Shown: one piece after another, positions 30,311-40,739 of the stretch
How positions within the stretch are numbered: the stretch's first letter is position 1
How the letters are laid out: the number at the start of each line of letters is the position of its first letter
From: Sporolactobacillus vineae DSM 21990 = SL153
GTDB lineage: Bacteria; Bacillota; Bacilli; Bacillales; Sporolactobacillaceae
Reading direction: 5' to 3'
Assembly: GCF_000377985.1 (NCBI RefSeq)
Contig: NZ_KB899042.1
Location: 186,001-250,000, forward strand
DNA: 64,000 nt
Position numbers and translations under genes: made by a program
The notes under the pieces: model-generated
Databases searched by the model: none
Told to the model about the DNA's origin: nothing
The model's input: only the letters and a program-made list of their open reading frames with translations

Positions 30311-31561
30311 TTAATACTTGATCAATGTATACTTCTTCTTCCCTCTGCGGATGATCGTGTACTGGCCTTCGATCCGGTCGTTCGCGTTCAACACGGTATC
30401 CAGTTCTGTCCGCCGCGACCCGTTTACATAGATGGCCCCGTTTCCGATATCTTCCCGCGCCTGCCGTTTCGAAGAGGTGACGCCGGCCGCGACAAGAAGA
30501 TCAACGAGCCGGACAGCATCTTTTGAACCTGCCTTGTAGGTCGGAAAACTGCGGAATCCCTGACGGATTTCGGCGGCAGTCAGTTTGGAAACGTCGCCGC
30601 TGAACAGGGCATCCGTAATTTCTTCCGCTTCTTCCAGCGCTTTTTCGCCGTGAACCAGGCGTGTCATCTCTTTGGCCAGTGTTTTCTGCGCTTTTCGTTC
30701 TTCCGGATGCGCCTTTACCTCTGCAGCCAGTGCTTCGATCTGGTCTTTGGTCAGGAAGGTAAAGTATTTCAGATAGTTGACCACGTCATCGTCTGATGCG
30801 TTGAACCAGAATTGATACCATTCATAGGGGGTCGTTTTCTCCGGATCCAGCCAGATGGCGCCGCCCATTGATTTCCCGAATTTTGTCCCGTCACTCTTGG
30901 TGATCAGCGGGAATGTCAGCCCAAAGGCGGGTTCTTCATGTCCTTTCTTGCGGATCAGCTCCAGACCGGCCGTGATGTTGCCCCACTGATCGCTGCCGCC
31001 GATTTCCAGGCGACAGCCTTCCTTCTCATACAGATTCAGATAATCAAACGACTGAAGCAACATGTAGGCGAATTCTGTAAAAGAGATCCCGGCTTCCATT
31101 CGTGTCTGAACAGATTCCTTCGAAAGCATATAGTTCAGCGGAAAATGTTTCCCGACGTCCCGCAAGAATGAGATTGCCGATAACTTGCTCAGCCATTCAC
31201 TATTATTCAGATATGTGGCCTTGCCGTGATCAAAATCAAGGAACCGGCCGAGCTGATTTTTCAGACTTTCCGCATAACCGTCGACAACTTCCTTCGTATT
31301 GAGCTGACGCTCGGTGGACCGGCCGCTCGGATCGCCGATCATACCGGTGCCGCCGCCCACCAGCGCAATCGGATGATGCCCGGCCCGCTGCAGGCGCATC
31401 ATGATCACAATAATCAGCAGATTTCCGGCATGCAGGCTGTTTGCCGTCGGGTCGAACCCGCAATAAAATGTCATCGGCTTCTTCAGTGCTTTCCTGAGCC
31501 CTTCCTCATCGGTCACCTGATTGAGCAGGCCCCGGTATTTCAGATCATCCAGAATATCCAT
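30311..31561 (-). CDS. tyrS: Tyrosyl-tRNA synthetase
   Basis: Class Ic synthetase of about 416 residues that charges tRNA-Tyr. The HIGH-type motif is HAGN in FDPTANSLHAGNLL, the tyrosine pocket stretch is FDYLNLYEKEGCRLEIGGSD, and the KMSKS-type motif is KFGKS. The C-terminal S4 RNA-binding domain (SSKRQAREDIGNGAIYVNG) is complete. ATG 31561 has AAGGG eight bases upstream; a GTG nine bases earlier is less well placed. A tyrosine T-box precedes it, with a short repeat between the attenuator and the gene. Confidence 0.97.
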   Translation of the reverse strand: MDILDDLKYRGLLNQVTDEEGLRKALKKPMTFYCGFDPTANSLHAGNLLIIVIMMRLQRAGHHPIALVGGGTGMIGDPSGRSTERQLNTKEVVDGYAESLKNQLGRFLDFDHGKATYLNNSEWLSKLSAISFLRDVGKHFPLNYMLSKESVQTRMEAGISFTEFAYMLLQSFDYLNLYEKEGCRLEIGGSDQWGNITAGLELIRKKGHEEPAFGLTFPLITKSDGTKFGKSMGGAIWLDPEKTTPYEWYQFWFNASDDDVVNYLKYFTFLTKDQIEALAAEVKAHPEERKAQKTLAKEMTRLVHGEKALEEAEEITDALFSGDVSKLTAAEIRQGFRSFPTYKAGSKDAVRLVDLLVAAGVTSSKRQAREDIGNGAIYVNGSRRTELDTVLNANDRIEGQYTIIRRGKKKYTLIKY

Positions 31562-31590
31562 AACGCTCACCCTTCTGTTTTAATCTAAAG

Positions 31591-31729
31591 GCTCTGTTTA
31601 ACCTGACTGTTGTTTTCCGCTGCAGGTGCTCGCTGTGGGGCTTACTTTGCTCGCTTTTCCCTCAGAAGTCCCGCGCCTTCCGCGCCAAGTGATGGAGTGG
31701 CAAAAACCAGCACAATTTTTAAACAGAGC
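31591..31729. repeat. Dispersed MITE-like repeat, copy 1
   Basis: 139 bases bounded by perfect 11-base terminal inverted repeats GCTCTGTTTAA and TTAAACAGAGC. The outer parts resemble a second copy at 51366-51461 (both contain CCTGACTGTTGTTTTC on one side and GGCAAAAACC-GCACAATT on the other). It lies in the tyrS leader, between the T-box terminator and the start codon. No coding capacity. Confidence 0.75.
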
Positions 31730-31744
31730 TTACATGAAAAAAAA

Positions 31745-31955
31745 GCAAAATAAAAAGCCCTCCGAAAAAGGAGCGCTTCATGCACGGTACCATCCTTCTG
31801 ACCGGCACTAAAATCCGGCCACTTCATTGCGCTAACGGCTGAATCAACCGTCTCTCGCTACTGATTTTCACGAAAGCGACTCAGAGGTGTAATTCACGAT
31901 ACAGTCCGTTCCCGGCTCTCACCACCCGCCGGTTCTCTGAAAAAATCAGACTGAC
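31745..31955 (-). promoter_or_regulatory. Tyrosine T-box riboswitch with attenuator
   Basis: Reading leftward on the minus strand: stem I with AGAGA and GGTGAGAGCCGG, a specifier loop GAATTACACC with UAC (Tyr) at 31891-31889, then the T-box antiterminator GAAGGATGGTACCGTGC, whose UGGU pairs with the ACCA end of uncharged tRNA-Tyr. The terminator GCGCTCC/GGAGGGC (31757-31776) followed by TTTTTATTTT completes it. Uncharged tRNA would allow read-through into tyrS. The flank 31956-32152 holds no clear gene. Confidence 0.93.
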
Positions 31956-32152
31956 GTTACTGATCTCGTCATTGTCTTTACTTTTCTATTTGATGATGTT
32001 CATCTGAATAGTGTTATTTTGTCACGATTGCCCCCCTCTGTCAAATCCTGTTTCTCATAAATTCAGCGCCCCGAACCAACATAATAAACAGACACGTGAC
32101 TTAATGCTATACTGTTACTATAAATATTCAGTTCATTATTTAAGGAGTGGCA

Positions 32153-32716
32153 ATGGCGTTGATTACAATGGATAATATCATCCGTGAGGGCAATCCGATC
32201 CTGCGGCAAGTCGCCGAAAAGGTAGCTCTGCCCGCAACGGAGGAAGAAAAGAATACATTGCGGGACATGCTTGAATTTCTGAAAAACAGTCAGGATGAAG
32301 CACTGGCAAAAAAATATCATCTGCGTGCCGGTATTGGACTCGCGGCCCCGCAGCTGGCGATCAGTAAAAGGATGATTGCGATCTATCTGGATGATTCGGA
32401 CGGCAAGCATTACGAATATATGCTCTTCAATCCGGAAATCGTCAGTGAATCGGTCGAAAATATTTACCTGGAAGGCGGAGAAGGCTGCCTCTCCGTCGAT
32501 CGTGAAGTGCCCGGCTTCGTACCGCGTCATGCACGGATTAAGGTCAAAGCCTTCGATCCGGACGGCAAGCCGGTTAAGCTGAGACTGAAAGGCTATCCGG
32601 CGATCGCCGTGCAGCATGAAATCGATCATCTGAATGGAATCCTGTTCTTCGACCGGATAAATAAGGACGACCCCTTTAAAATCCCGGATCATGTGGCCGA
32701 GCATAACGAACTTTAA
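32153..32716 (+). CDS. def: Peptide deformylase (YkrB type)
   Basis: Metalloenzyme of about 187 residues that removes the formyl group from nascent N-termini. Motif 1 is GIGLAAPQ, motif 2 EGCLSV (metal Cys) and motif 3 QHEIDHLNG (two metal His and catalytic Glu). The long insert between the N-terminus and motif 1 is typical of the larger Gram-positive type. ATG 32153 follows AAGGAG by six bases. In B. subtilis ykrB lies beside pdhA; here it is 20 kb away. Confidence 0.96.
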   Translation: MALITMDNIIREGNPILRQVAEKVALPATEEEKNTLRDMLEFLKNSQDEALAKKYHLRAGIGLAAPQLAISKRMIAIYLDDSDGKHYEYMLFNPEIVSESVENIYLEGGEGCLSVDREVPGFVPRHARIKVKAFDPDGKPVKLRLKGYPAIAVQHEIDHLNGILFFDRINKDDPFKIPDHVAEHNEL

Positions 32717-32808
32717 AGGCAGCTCGAAACACTTTTTTAAACCATCCTTCACCGATCATTTTCAGAAATTGACCGTCCATAGTGATGGCTCTTTTTTTTA
32801 AACCACAG

Positions 32809-32856
32809 AAAAACAGGACAGGCTCTCTTTTTCTACTGAGCGCCTGCCCTGTTTTT
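32809..32856. terminator. Bidirectional terminator between def and clpE
   Basis: AAAAACAGG-CAGGC pairs with GCCTG-CCTGTTTTT (one mismatch) around an 18-base loop, with A and T runs on the outside. Confidence 0.85.
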
Positions 32857-32870
32857 GCTATCCAAATAGT

Positions 32871-35066
<2,196 letters not shown>

Positions 35067-35121
35067 AAAGTATGCCTCCTTCAGGCTTTACTTGTCTGCA
35101 TATGGCCGGAGGACTGATCCA

Positions 35122-35177
35122 TCTGACCATCTTTGACCTTATGCTCTTATTATAGTCTGACCTTTTTTGACTTTCAA
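35122..35177 (-). promoter_or_regulatory. clpE promoter with two CtsR boxes
   Basis: Minus-strand TTGAAA (35172-35177), 17 bases, TATAAT (35149-35154). CtsR-type direct repeats lie in the spacer (AGTCAAAAAAGGTCAGA, 35156-35172) and just downstream of the start (GGTCAAAGATGGTCAGA, 35122-35138). This gives tight heat-stress repression, as for clpE in other Firmicutes. Confidence 0.88.
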
Positions 35178-35271
35178 GTATTTCGTCAAAAAAAGATTGA
35201 AAATAATTTTTCTCCCTTTCGGATCCTTAAGAAAACGTTCGTTCCGTCAGTGATGGATCTGACTCGTTATA

Positions 35272-35303
35272 AAGCAAAAGCCCCTGCTTACTGGCGCAGG
35301 GGC
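35272..35303 (-). terminator. Terminator of the universal stress protein gene
   Basis: GCCCCTGC and GCAGGGGC pair across an eight-base loop; the minus strand continues TTTTGCTTT. Confidence 0.88.
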
Positions 35304-35335
35304 CTGATACATATCTACATCGTACTTACTCGTAC

Positions 35336-35773
35336 TTACTTGACGATCATTACCGGACAGTTGGCCAGATGAAGTACCTTGTTGCTGACACTTCCGAGAA
35401 TGACCTGACCGAATGCACCCATACCGCGATTGCCCATGACGACCAGATCTTTCTTTGTATCGTTGGCATAATCGCAAATTTCCTGGGCGGCAATGCCGTA
35501 CAAATGTTTCTTTTTGAATTTTACATTTGTATGTTTCGATTCCTCGGCAATAATGTCGTCAAGCATCTGGTTGCCCTCTTTTTCCTCGACCTCTTTAACG
35601 TCAGCATCCAGAGACGGGCCGACCATCGAATAGAATGGAAAATAAACGGGAGACGGACTGACGTAAATTAAAGTAATCTCGGCATCTTTTTTTCCTTCAG
35701 CAACAACAGTGGCTTCTTTTACCGCACGTGCTGCAGGTTTTGATCCGTCGACAGGTACGAGAATTTCATACAT
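35336..35773 (-). CDS. Universal stress protein (UspA family)
   Basis: About 145 residues with the Rossmann-like Usp fold. It opens MYEILVPVDGS, and the ATP-binding signature GNRGMGAFGQVILGSVSNKV lies near the end, so it is of the nucleotide-binding type. I start at ATG 35773; the frame is open for 12 codons upstream, but those do not fit the family. Monocistronic. A ten-base direct duplication lies just beyond the stop codon, near 35319-35339. Confidence 0.92.
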   Translation of the reverse strand: MYEILVPVDGSKPAARAVKEATVVAEGKKDAEITLIYVSPSPVYFPFYSMVGPSLDADVKEVEEKEGNQMLDDIIAEESKHTNVKFKKKHLYGIAAQEICDYANDTKKDLVVMGNRGMGAFGQVILGSVSNKVLHLANCPVMIVK

Positions 35774-35887
35774 ATTCACCACAACCTTCCCTGACCAATA
35801 TGATGACAATAACTCCTCTTACACCTTAACTATACCACATTTTTCATTCACGTAAGCGTTTTATTGAAAGAATATTCGTTTATTAAA

Positions 35888-35927
35888 GGGATAATGGTCA
35901 AACCTGTCTGAGGTTGCCCATTATCCC
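35888..35927 (-). terminator. Terminator of the tagDBF-like operon
   Basis: GGGATAATGG and CCATTATCCC form the outer stem and AACCT/AGGTT an inner one; a T-rich stretch follows on the minus strand. It begins seven bases past the stop codon of the TagF-like gene. Confidence 0.8.
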
Positions 35928-35933
35928 TGATAC

Positions 35934-37160
35934 TCATTGATGGGCCCGGGCTTTTGAAGTCTCATGGAACACACTCCGGACAACACGTTCCGCCGCGTGG
36001 CCGTCTTCAAAAGCACAGAAACGATGATAGAAGCCTTCAAATTGCCGATCTGCGGTGAAAGCGGACTTCTCGACAGACCGGAGCGTTTCGATGAGCTGTT
36101 CGTTTGTTGTCACAATCGGCCCGGGCGCTTCATGTTCAAAATCAAAATAGAAACCGCGCAGCTGATCCCGGTATTTATCAATATCATAGGCAAAAAAGAT
36201 CATCGGTCGTTTCAAATTGGCATAATCAAAGAATACCGAAGAATAGTCGGTGATCAGCACGTCGGCGATCAGGTAAAGATCACTGATGTCTTCATAATGT
36301 GATACATCGAGAGCAAATCCGTCAAAAGCAGACAGGTCGATCTGATCGGCGACAAGATAGTGCAGACGGAGTAAAATCACGCAGCGATCCCCGAAAGCCT
36401 TCTTCATTGCATTCAGATCGAGAACAGGATCGTAACGATAATGTTCATTCCCAAGATTCTGGTCATCACGCCACGTCGGCGCGTAGAGCAGCACGCTCTT
36501 GCCCTCCGGAATATGGCAGTACTCCCTGATCCTCCTGATCATCGGCAGATTGTTCTTCCGATAGAGGATATCGTTGCGCGGATAGCCGGTCTCTAGCATT
36601 TCTCCGTGGAAACCAAAGGCATGGGGAAAGATTCGGGATGAGTATGTATTCGGCGAGATCAATATGTCCCACATGGCAGCATCCTTAATAAATTGTTTCT
36701 TGTATTTCTCCGGGTAGCTGTCCAGATCCAGTGCCAGCTTTTTCAGCGGCGTCCCATGCCAGGTCTGCACGTAAACGGTATGAGCCGGCTTACGGAACCA
36801 GTCGGGATATCGAATGTTTGTCACCCAATACCCTGCCCTGCTCATCAGAAGCAGCCAGCGAAACGAATAGCGGCGTACATACATCAGGTGACGGGCCGCA
36901 AACATTTTTTCATGACGGCGATCCGCGCTCCATACCAGCCGGTAATCCGGACAATGGGTGCGCATATATTCGTAGATCGCCCGTGGATTGCAGCTATACT
37001 GTCTGCCGAAAAAGCTTTCAAAAATAACCAGTTTTTGATCGGCGGGGAACCGTCCGAAAAAAAGGAAGCCGCATTTATAACCCGTTTGAATCAGCCATTC
37101 GGCAAAAGTACGAACAGCCCGGTTTATCAGAGACGCGCAGGAGCGCAACCTATTTTTCAT
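35934..37160 (-). CDS. CDP-glycerol glycerophosphotransferase (TagF-like, single module)
   Basis: Membrane-associated GT-B enzyme of 408 residues transferring glycerol phosphate from CDP-glycerol to a wall teichoic acid chain. Motifs: VQTWHGTPLKKL, ETGYPRNDILY, LLYAPTWRD, VLITDYSSVFFDYA, and EAPGPIVTT. It is shorter than classical TagF (~750 residues) because only the catalytic module is present, and it closely resembles the last module of the 1575-residue protein at 40740-45467. Primase, polymerase or ribitol specificity cannot be told from sequence. Last gene of tagD-tagB-tagF-like. Confidence 0.9.
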   Translation of the reverse strand: MKNRLRSCASLINRAVRTFAEWLIQTGYKCGFLFFGRFPADQKLVIFESFFGRQYSCNPRAIYEYMRTHCPDYRLVWSADRRHEKMFAARHLMYVRRYSFRWLLLMSRAGYWVTNIRYPDWFRKPAHTVYVQTWHGTPLKKLALDLDSYPEKYKKQFIKDAAMWDILISPNTYSSRIFPHAFGFHGEMLETGYPRNDILYRKNNLPMIRRIREYCHIPEGKSVLLYAPTWRDDQNLGNEHYRYDPVLDLNAMKKAFGDRCVILLRLHYLVADQIDLSAFDGFALDVSHYEDISDLYLIADVLITDYSSVFFDYANLKRPMIFFAYDIDKYRDQLRGFYFDFEHEAPGPIVTTNEQLIETLRSVEKSAFTADRQFEGFYHRFCAFEDGHAAERVVRSVFHETSKARAHQ

Positions 37161-37196
37161 CTGTTCATCCTTTCATTTGTGTGAAACAGGTGCATT

Positions 37197-38354
37197 TCAT
37201 TTTCGGGTCAGACCATACGTCCCGACCACGTAATCGACAAGCTTTTTTGACGCGTCGCCGTGTGAATACCGGTTCCATAACGCGGCAAATTCTTTCACCT
37301 GACTCAGGTTAAACCGGTCCTGACGAATCACCTTGATCAACTCTTCGGTCGTGAAGGCGACAGGCCCCGGCACCCATTTCAGATAGTCAGACTGAAAGCC
37401 GCGTTCCTTACCGTATGCTTCCAGATCATAAGGATAAAAAATCATCGGTTTCCCAAGAAGTGAGTACTCGACCGGGATCGATGAATAATCGGTAATCAGC
37501 AGATCACTGGCCAGCATCAGTTCATCAATACTGGAATCATTGGAACAGTCGATTATAAAGGACTGATCCTCTGCAGAAAACCGGTATCCGGACCGCTCTG
37601 CCGGATGCAGCCGAAGCAGGAGAACGTACTCATGACCCAGTTCTTTTTTTAACAAATCCAGATCCAGCGGAAACCGGTCCCTCTGCCGGTTGCGAAATGT
37701 CGGCGCATACAGGATTTTTTTCCTGTCCGCCGGAAAGTGATGCGAAGGACGCCGACCTGCCTCATGCTTCTGAAAAAAGAAATCGGTCCGCGGAAAGCCC
37801 GTTCGCAGAATCCGGTCGTCGGTCAGGCCAAAGGAACGTTTGAAAATATCTGCCATGATCTCCGAACCGGCAACCACCTTATCGAACTTTTCATAAACCT
37901 TGCGAAAACGTCTTCTTGCCCGCTCTGACCGGCCGGCGATCGAGTTGTCTTCCAGGCCGAAAGTTTTTAATGCTCCGGGCGCGTGCCAGATCTGTATGCA
38001 CGGGACCCCCTCCCTGAACCGGACAACAGACAGAAAGCCAAAATAGTTATCGACAAACACAACCTTTGCGGTAGCCAGATAATAAGCCGACCGGAACAGG
38101 GCACCCGGATTCATCGTTTCAAAGGGCAGTACAACACTGCGATCGTCTTTAAATGCGTCGATACATTTTCCACGGCACAAAAAGACGAATTCCACGGCGA
38201 CATGCTCGCTTCGGAATTCATCAGCAATAAATCTTGTGTTTTCACTAAACGATACGACAAACACGACTCTGTTTTTCTGCGGGAAATACCTGAACAGCAG
38301 AAAAGCAAAGCGAAAAGCCAGTAAATAAAGGGTGATCATCCATTCTCTAATCAT
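37197..38354 (-). CDS. tagB: Teichoic acid glycerol-phosphate primase-like (TagB)
   Basis: 385-residue CDP-glycerol glycerophosphotransferase family protein. The N-terminal hydrophobic helix is followed by VVFVDNYFG, the TagB-type IQIWHAPGALKTFGLED, TGFPRTDFF, ILYAPTFRNR, LLITDYSSIPVEYSLL and VPGPVAFTTEEL. TagB adds the first glycerol phosphate to ManNAc-GlcNAc-PP-undecaprenol. Subfamily choice rests on the WHAPGA motif and linkage to tagD. Its start overlaps the tagD end by eight bases. Confidence 0.88.
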   Translation of the reverse strand: MIREWMITLYLLAFRFAFLLFRYFPQKNRVVFVVSFSENTRFIADEFRSEHVAVEFVFLCRGKCIDAFKDDRSVVLPFETMNPGALFRSAYYLATAKVVFVDNYFGFLSVVRFREGVPCIQIWHAPGALKTFGLEDNSIAGRSERARRRFRKVYEKFDKVVAGSEIMADIFKRSFGLTDDRILRTGFPRTDFFFQKHEAGRRPSHHFPADRKKILYAPTFRNRQRDRFPLDLDLLKKELGHEYVLLLRLHPAERSGYRFSAEDQSFIIDCSNDSSIDELMLASDLLITDYSSIPVEYSLLGKPMIFYPYDLEAYGKERGFQSDYLKWVPGPVAFTTEELIKVIRQDRFNLSQVKEFAALWNRYSHGDASKKLVDYVVGTYGLTRK

Positions 38355-38745
38355 TTTTCACAGAAAACAGATCATGCTTGATCTTCGTTGTCGAGATGCC
38401 CACCGTCCGCGGCAAATAAACAACCTGGCAATAATCTTTCAGGAAGTCAAACTTCCCTCTCCAGTCATCGCCCATAACAAAGATATCGACATTGTATTTC
38501 TTGACATCATCGACCTTCTGCTCCCAGTTTTCTTCCGGAATCACAAGATCGACGTAACGGATCGCTTCAAGGATCAGTTTGCGATGCGCATAATTGTGGT
38601 ACGCTTCTTTATGTTTCAAGGCATTGAATTCATCCGTCGACAGTCCGACGATCAGGTAATCGCCCAGTTCCTTTGCTCTCTTCAAAAGATTGACATGACC
38701 GTAATGGAGCAAGTCAAATGTTCCGTATGTCAGTACCCTTTTCAT
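38347..38745 (-). CDS. tagD: Glycerol-3-phosphate cytidylyltransferase
   Basis: 132-residue nucleotidyltransferase making CDP-glycerol from CTP and glycerol-3-phosphate. The core is TYGTFDLLHYGHVNLLKRAK (the HxGH motif) with RYVDLVIPEENWEQK, and the C-terminal GISTTKIK is the second signature. Two ATGs are adjacent; 38745 has the better spacing from GGGAG. First gene of the teichoic acid operon, behind a good promoter. Confidence 0.96.
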   Translation of the reverse strand: MKRVLTYGTFDLLHYGHVNLLKRAKELGDYLIVGLSTDEFNALKHKEAYHNYAHRKLILEAIRYVDLVIPEENWEQKVDDVKKYNVDIFVMGDDWRGKFDFLKDYCQVVYLPRTVGISTTKIKHDLFSVKND

Positions 38746-38833
38746 CATAATCTCTCCCGGTGAACTTTAGTAAGGTTTCAGTTGGCCGAACCATCACGGC
38801 TCGCTGACCAAAAAACTGCACCTAATTGCAATT

Positions 38834-38862
38834 ATTATAAGTCTTCGTCCAGTTGATAGCAA
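38834..38862 (-). promoter_or_regulatory. Promoter of tagD-tagB-tagF-like
   Basis: Minus-strand TTGCTA (38857-38862), 17 bases, TATAAT (38834-38839); leader of about 80 bases. Confidence 0.75.
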
Positions 38863-38901
38863 TCTGTCTCAGCACATTATCCGCTCTGAGGAATAAAAAG
38901 C

Positions 38902-40482
38902 TTATTTATTAACAATCAGATAAATCGTCCCGCTTCCGCCGACACTCAGTGTCACCCGGTGGTGCGTCCCGGCAAACTTGCCGACCTTCCTGCTGCCCGG
39001 ATGCAATCCGACGGCAAATGTTCGCGCTAATCCATGAGTCCGCAGCTCCCCGACGATCCTGTAGGTCCCCTCAGGAAGCGCAGCAAATTCCGGTTCCGAA
39101 AACGGAATGACGGCTTCATAGGACGACCAGTCATAGTGATATACCCAGTCAAAATGCGGCCGGCTGAGGCGTCCGGAGACGGCAGCGCGCAGTGAATTCT
39201 TCAATGATTTGTGTTTTCGGACATTTTTTATCGGTATCCGGATGCTCCCTGATTCGTCCTCCAGGGTAAAGCCCATCGATACCTGATCTTTTTTCCGGAC
39301 ATCCAGTTTTTCGATGAATGCACTGCCCCGAATCACCAGACTGCTGTTCCGCCAGACAGCTTTCTCCGCCTGCTGCCGGACTTCCAGGGTGTTATCCGCC
39401 CGCAACCATTTTTCTGGAATCTGGACATGAAAAGGTTCCGGAGCATAGTAATGGCCATCTTCATGCCGGATCAGCCGGCTTCGGCGGAAGGCCTTGCTTT
39501 TCTGATAGCGGATCAGCCGGAACAGTTTATCTTGATCCCTTTTTTTCAGAAAATAATACTTCAGCCGGTCGATTGGACGAAGCTGCATCAGAACCTGTTC
39601 CGGAACGCCCTTTAAATACCTGGTAACATAATCCTGGAACAGATCAAAATACGGTTGATCGGCGTTCGGAAGTTTGTTCAAATACATCATAAAGTCCAGG
39701 CTGAGGAGTTTAACGTCCTTGGCTTCGCACAGTTCCGGATCGATCAGATACGCCTCAAAAAAACGGTTCACCATCTCGACAGCTTTCAGCCGGTCCCTGA
39801 GATTGTTCACCGCTGTCCGGCTTTGCGTGATCGAGTGATCGCCAAAATTTCTGAAACGCCAGAAATAGACGGTTTCATCGAGCACATCCACCGACCGGGC
39901 CAGATAATGAGCCGGAAAAGTGAGCGGAATATCCTCATACAACATCCCCTCGGGAAAAGCAAACTGATGTTTGTTCCAGAATGAAGTGCGGTAGAGCTTG
40001 TTCCACGCCGTGGTGTCATAAATCAGTTCCGGATCGGTGGTTATGTGAATACGCCGTTTTGTCCGGACAATCGCTTGCCGGTGAATCCCCGACGGAAAAG
40101 TTTTATATGCGTTAAAGCGAAGCACATTGCCGACCACGATGTCTGATCCTGTCTGTTCCGCCATCGTGACCATATGCAGATAAGCGTCGGCCGTCACACG
40201 ATCATCTGAATCCACAAAAGCGAGATACTCCCCGGCAGCATGGCTCGCGCCAAAATTGCGTGCCTGTCCAAGGCCGCCATTCGGCTTGTCGTAGCCATGA
40301 AAATTCGAATAAAGATCTGCATAGTGATGCATGATGTTGCCGGATTGATCCGTTGAACCATCGTTGACCATGATGACCTCGATATTGTCGTACGTCTGAT
40401 GAGCAATCGAATCCAGGCATGCCTTCAAATATTTTTCAACATTATATATAGGAACAATCACACTTATTTTCGGATGATTCAT
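38902..40482 (-). CDS. Family 2 glycosyltransferase with C-terminal beta-rich domain (teichoic acid decoration)
   Basis: 526 residues. The GT-A domain occupies about 1-230: ISVIVPIYNVEKYLKACLDS, VNDGSTDQS, GLGQARNFG and the metal-binding FVDSDDR. Then GMLYEDIPLTFPAH, a helical part, and from about residue 350 a beta-rich region like that of TarS/GgaA-type enzymes. It is a paralogue of the first ~500 residues of the divergent giant protein (TTAWNKLYR and GMLYEDIP stretches in both). Likely adds a sugar to teichoic acid; donor unknown. A TATAAT without a good -35 lies upstream. Confidence 0.85.
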   Translation of the reverse strand: MNHPKISVIVPIYNVEKYLKACLDSIAHQTYDNIEVIMVNDGSTDQSGNIMHHYADLYSNFHGYDKPNGGLGQARNFGASHAAGEYLAFVDSDDRVTADAYLHMVTMAEQTGSDIVVGNVLRFNAYKTFPSGIHRQAIVRTKRRIHITTDPELIYDTTAWNKLYRTSFWNKHQFAFPEGMLYEDIPLTFPAHYLARSVDVLDETVYFWRFRNFGDHSITQSRTAVNNLRDRLKAVEMVNRFFEAYLIDPELCEAKDVKLLSLDFMMYLNKLPNADQPYFDLFQDYVTRYLKGVPEQVLMQLRPIDRLKYYFLKKRDQDKLFRLIRYQKSKAFRRSRLIRHEDGHYYAPEPFHVQIPEKWLRADNTLEVRQQAEKAVWRNSSLVIRGSAFIEKLDVRKKDQVSMGFTLEDESGSIRIPIKNVRKHKSLKNSLRAAVSGRLSRPHFDWVYHYDWSSYEAVIPFSEPEFAALPEGTYRIVGELRTHGLARTFAVGLHPGSRKVGKFAGTHHRVTLSVGGSGTIYLIVNK

Positions 40483-40739
40483 GATCAGGATCCTTTCAAA
40501 ATAATGAAGCTTCCATGGTATTATACACTATGTCCTGCAAACATTCCTGAAAAAGACAGACTCCTCTATTCCATACAAACTCAGTTGTCATACCCAAAAA
40601 AAACGGATAAAAACAAGTGAATGTTGAAAACTATTCGATAAGAGGATAAGCACTTGGAATCATCCACTTTTTGTCGAAAAAATGGTAAGATAAATGATGT
40701 TTGCTCTGTGAACACTACCGCTGTAAGGAGAGATTTTGA

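Noticed and set aside
35319-35339. Ten-base tandem duplication after the universal stress protein gene
   Set aside because: Only two units and no associated structure; probably a slippage scar without function.
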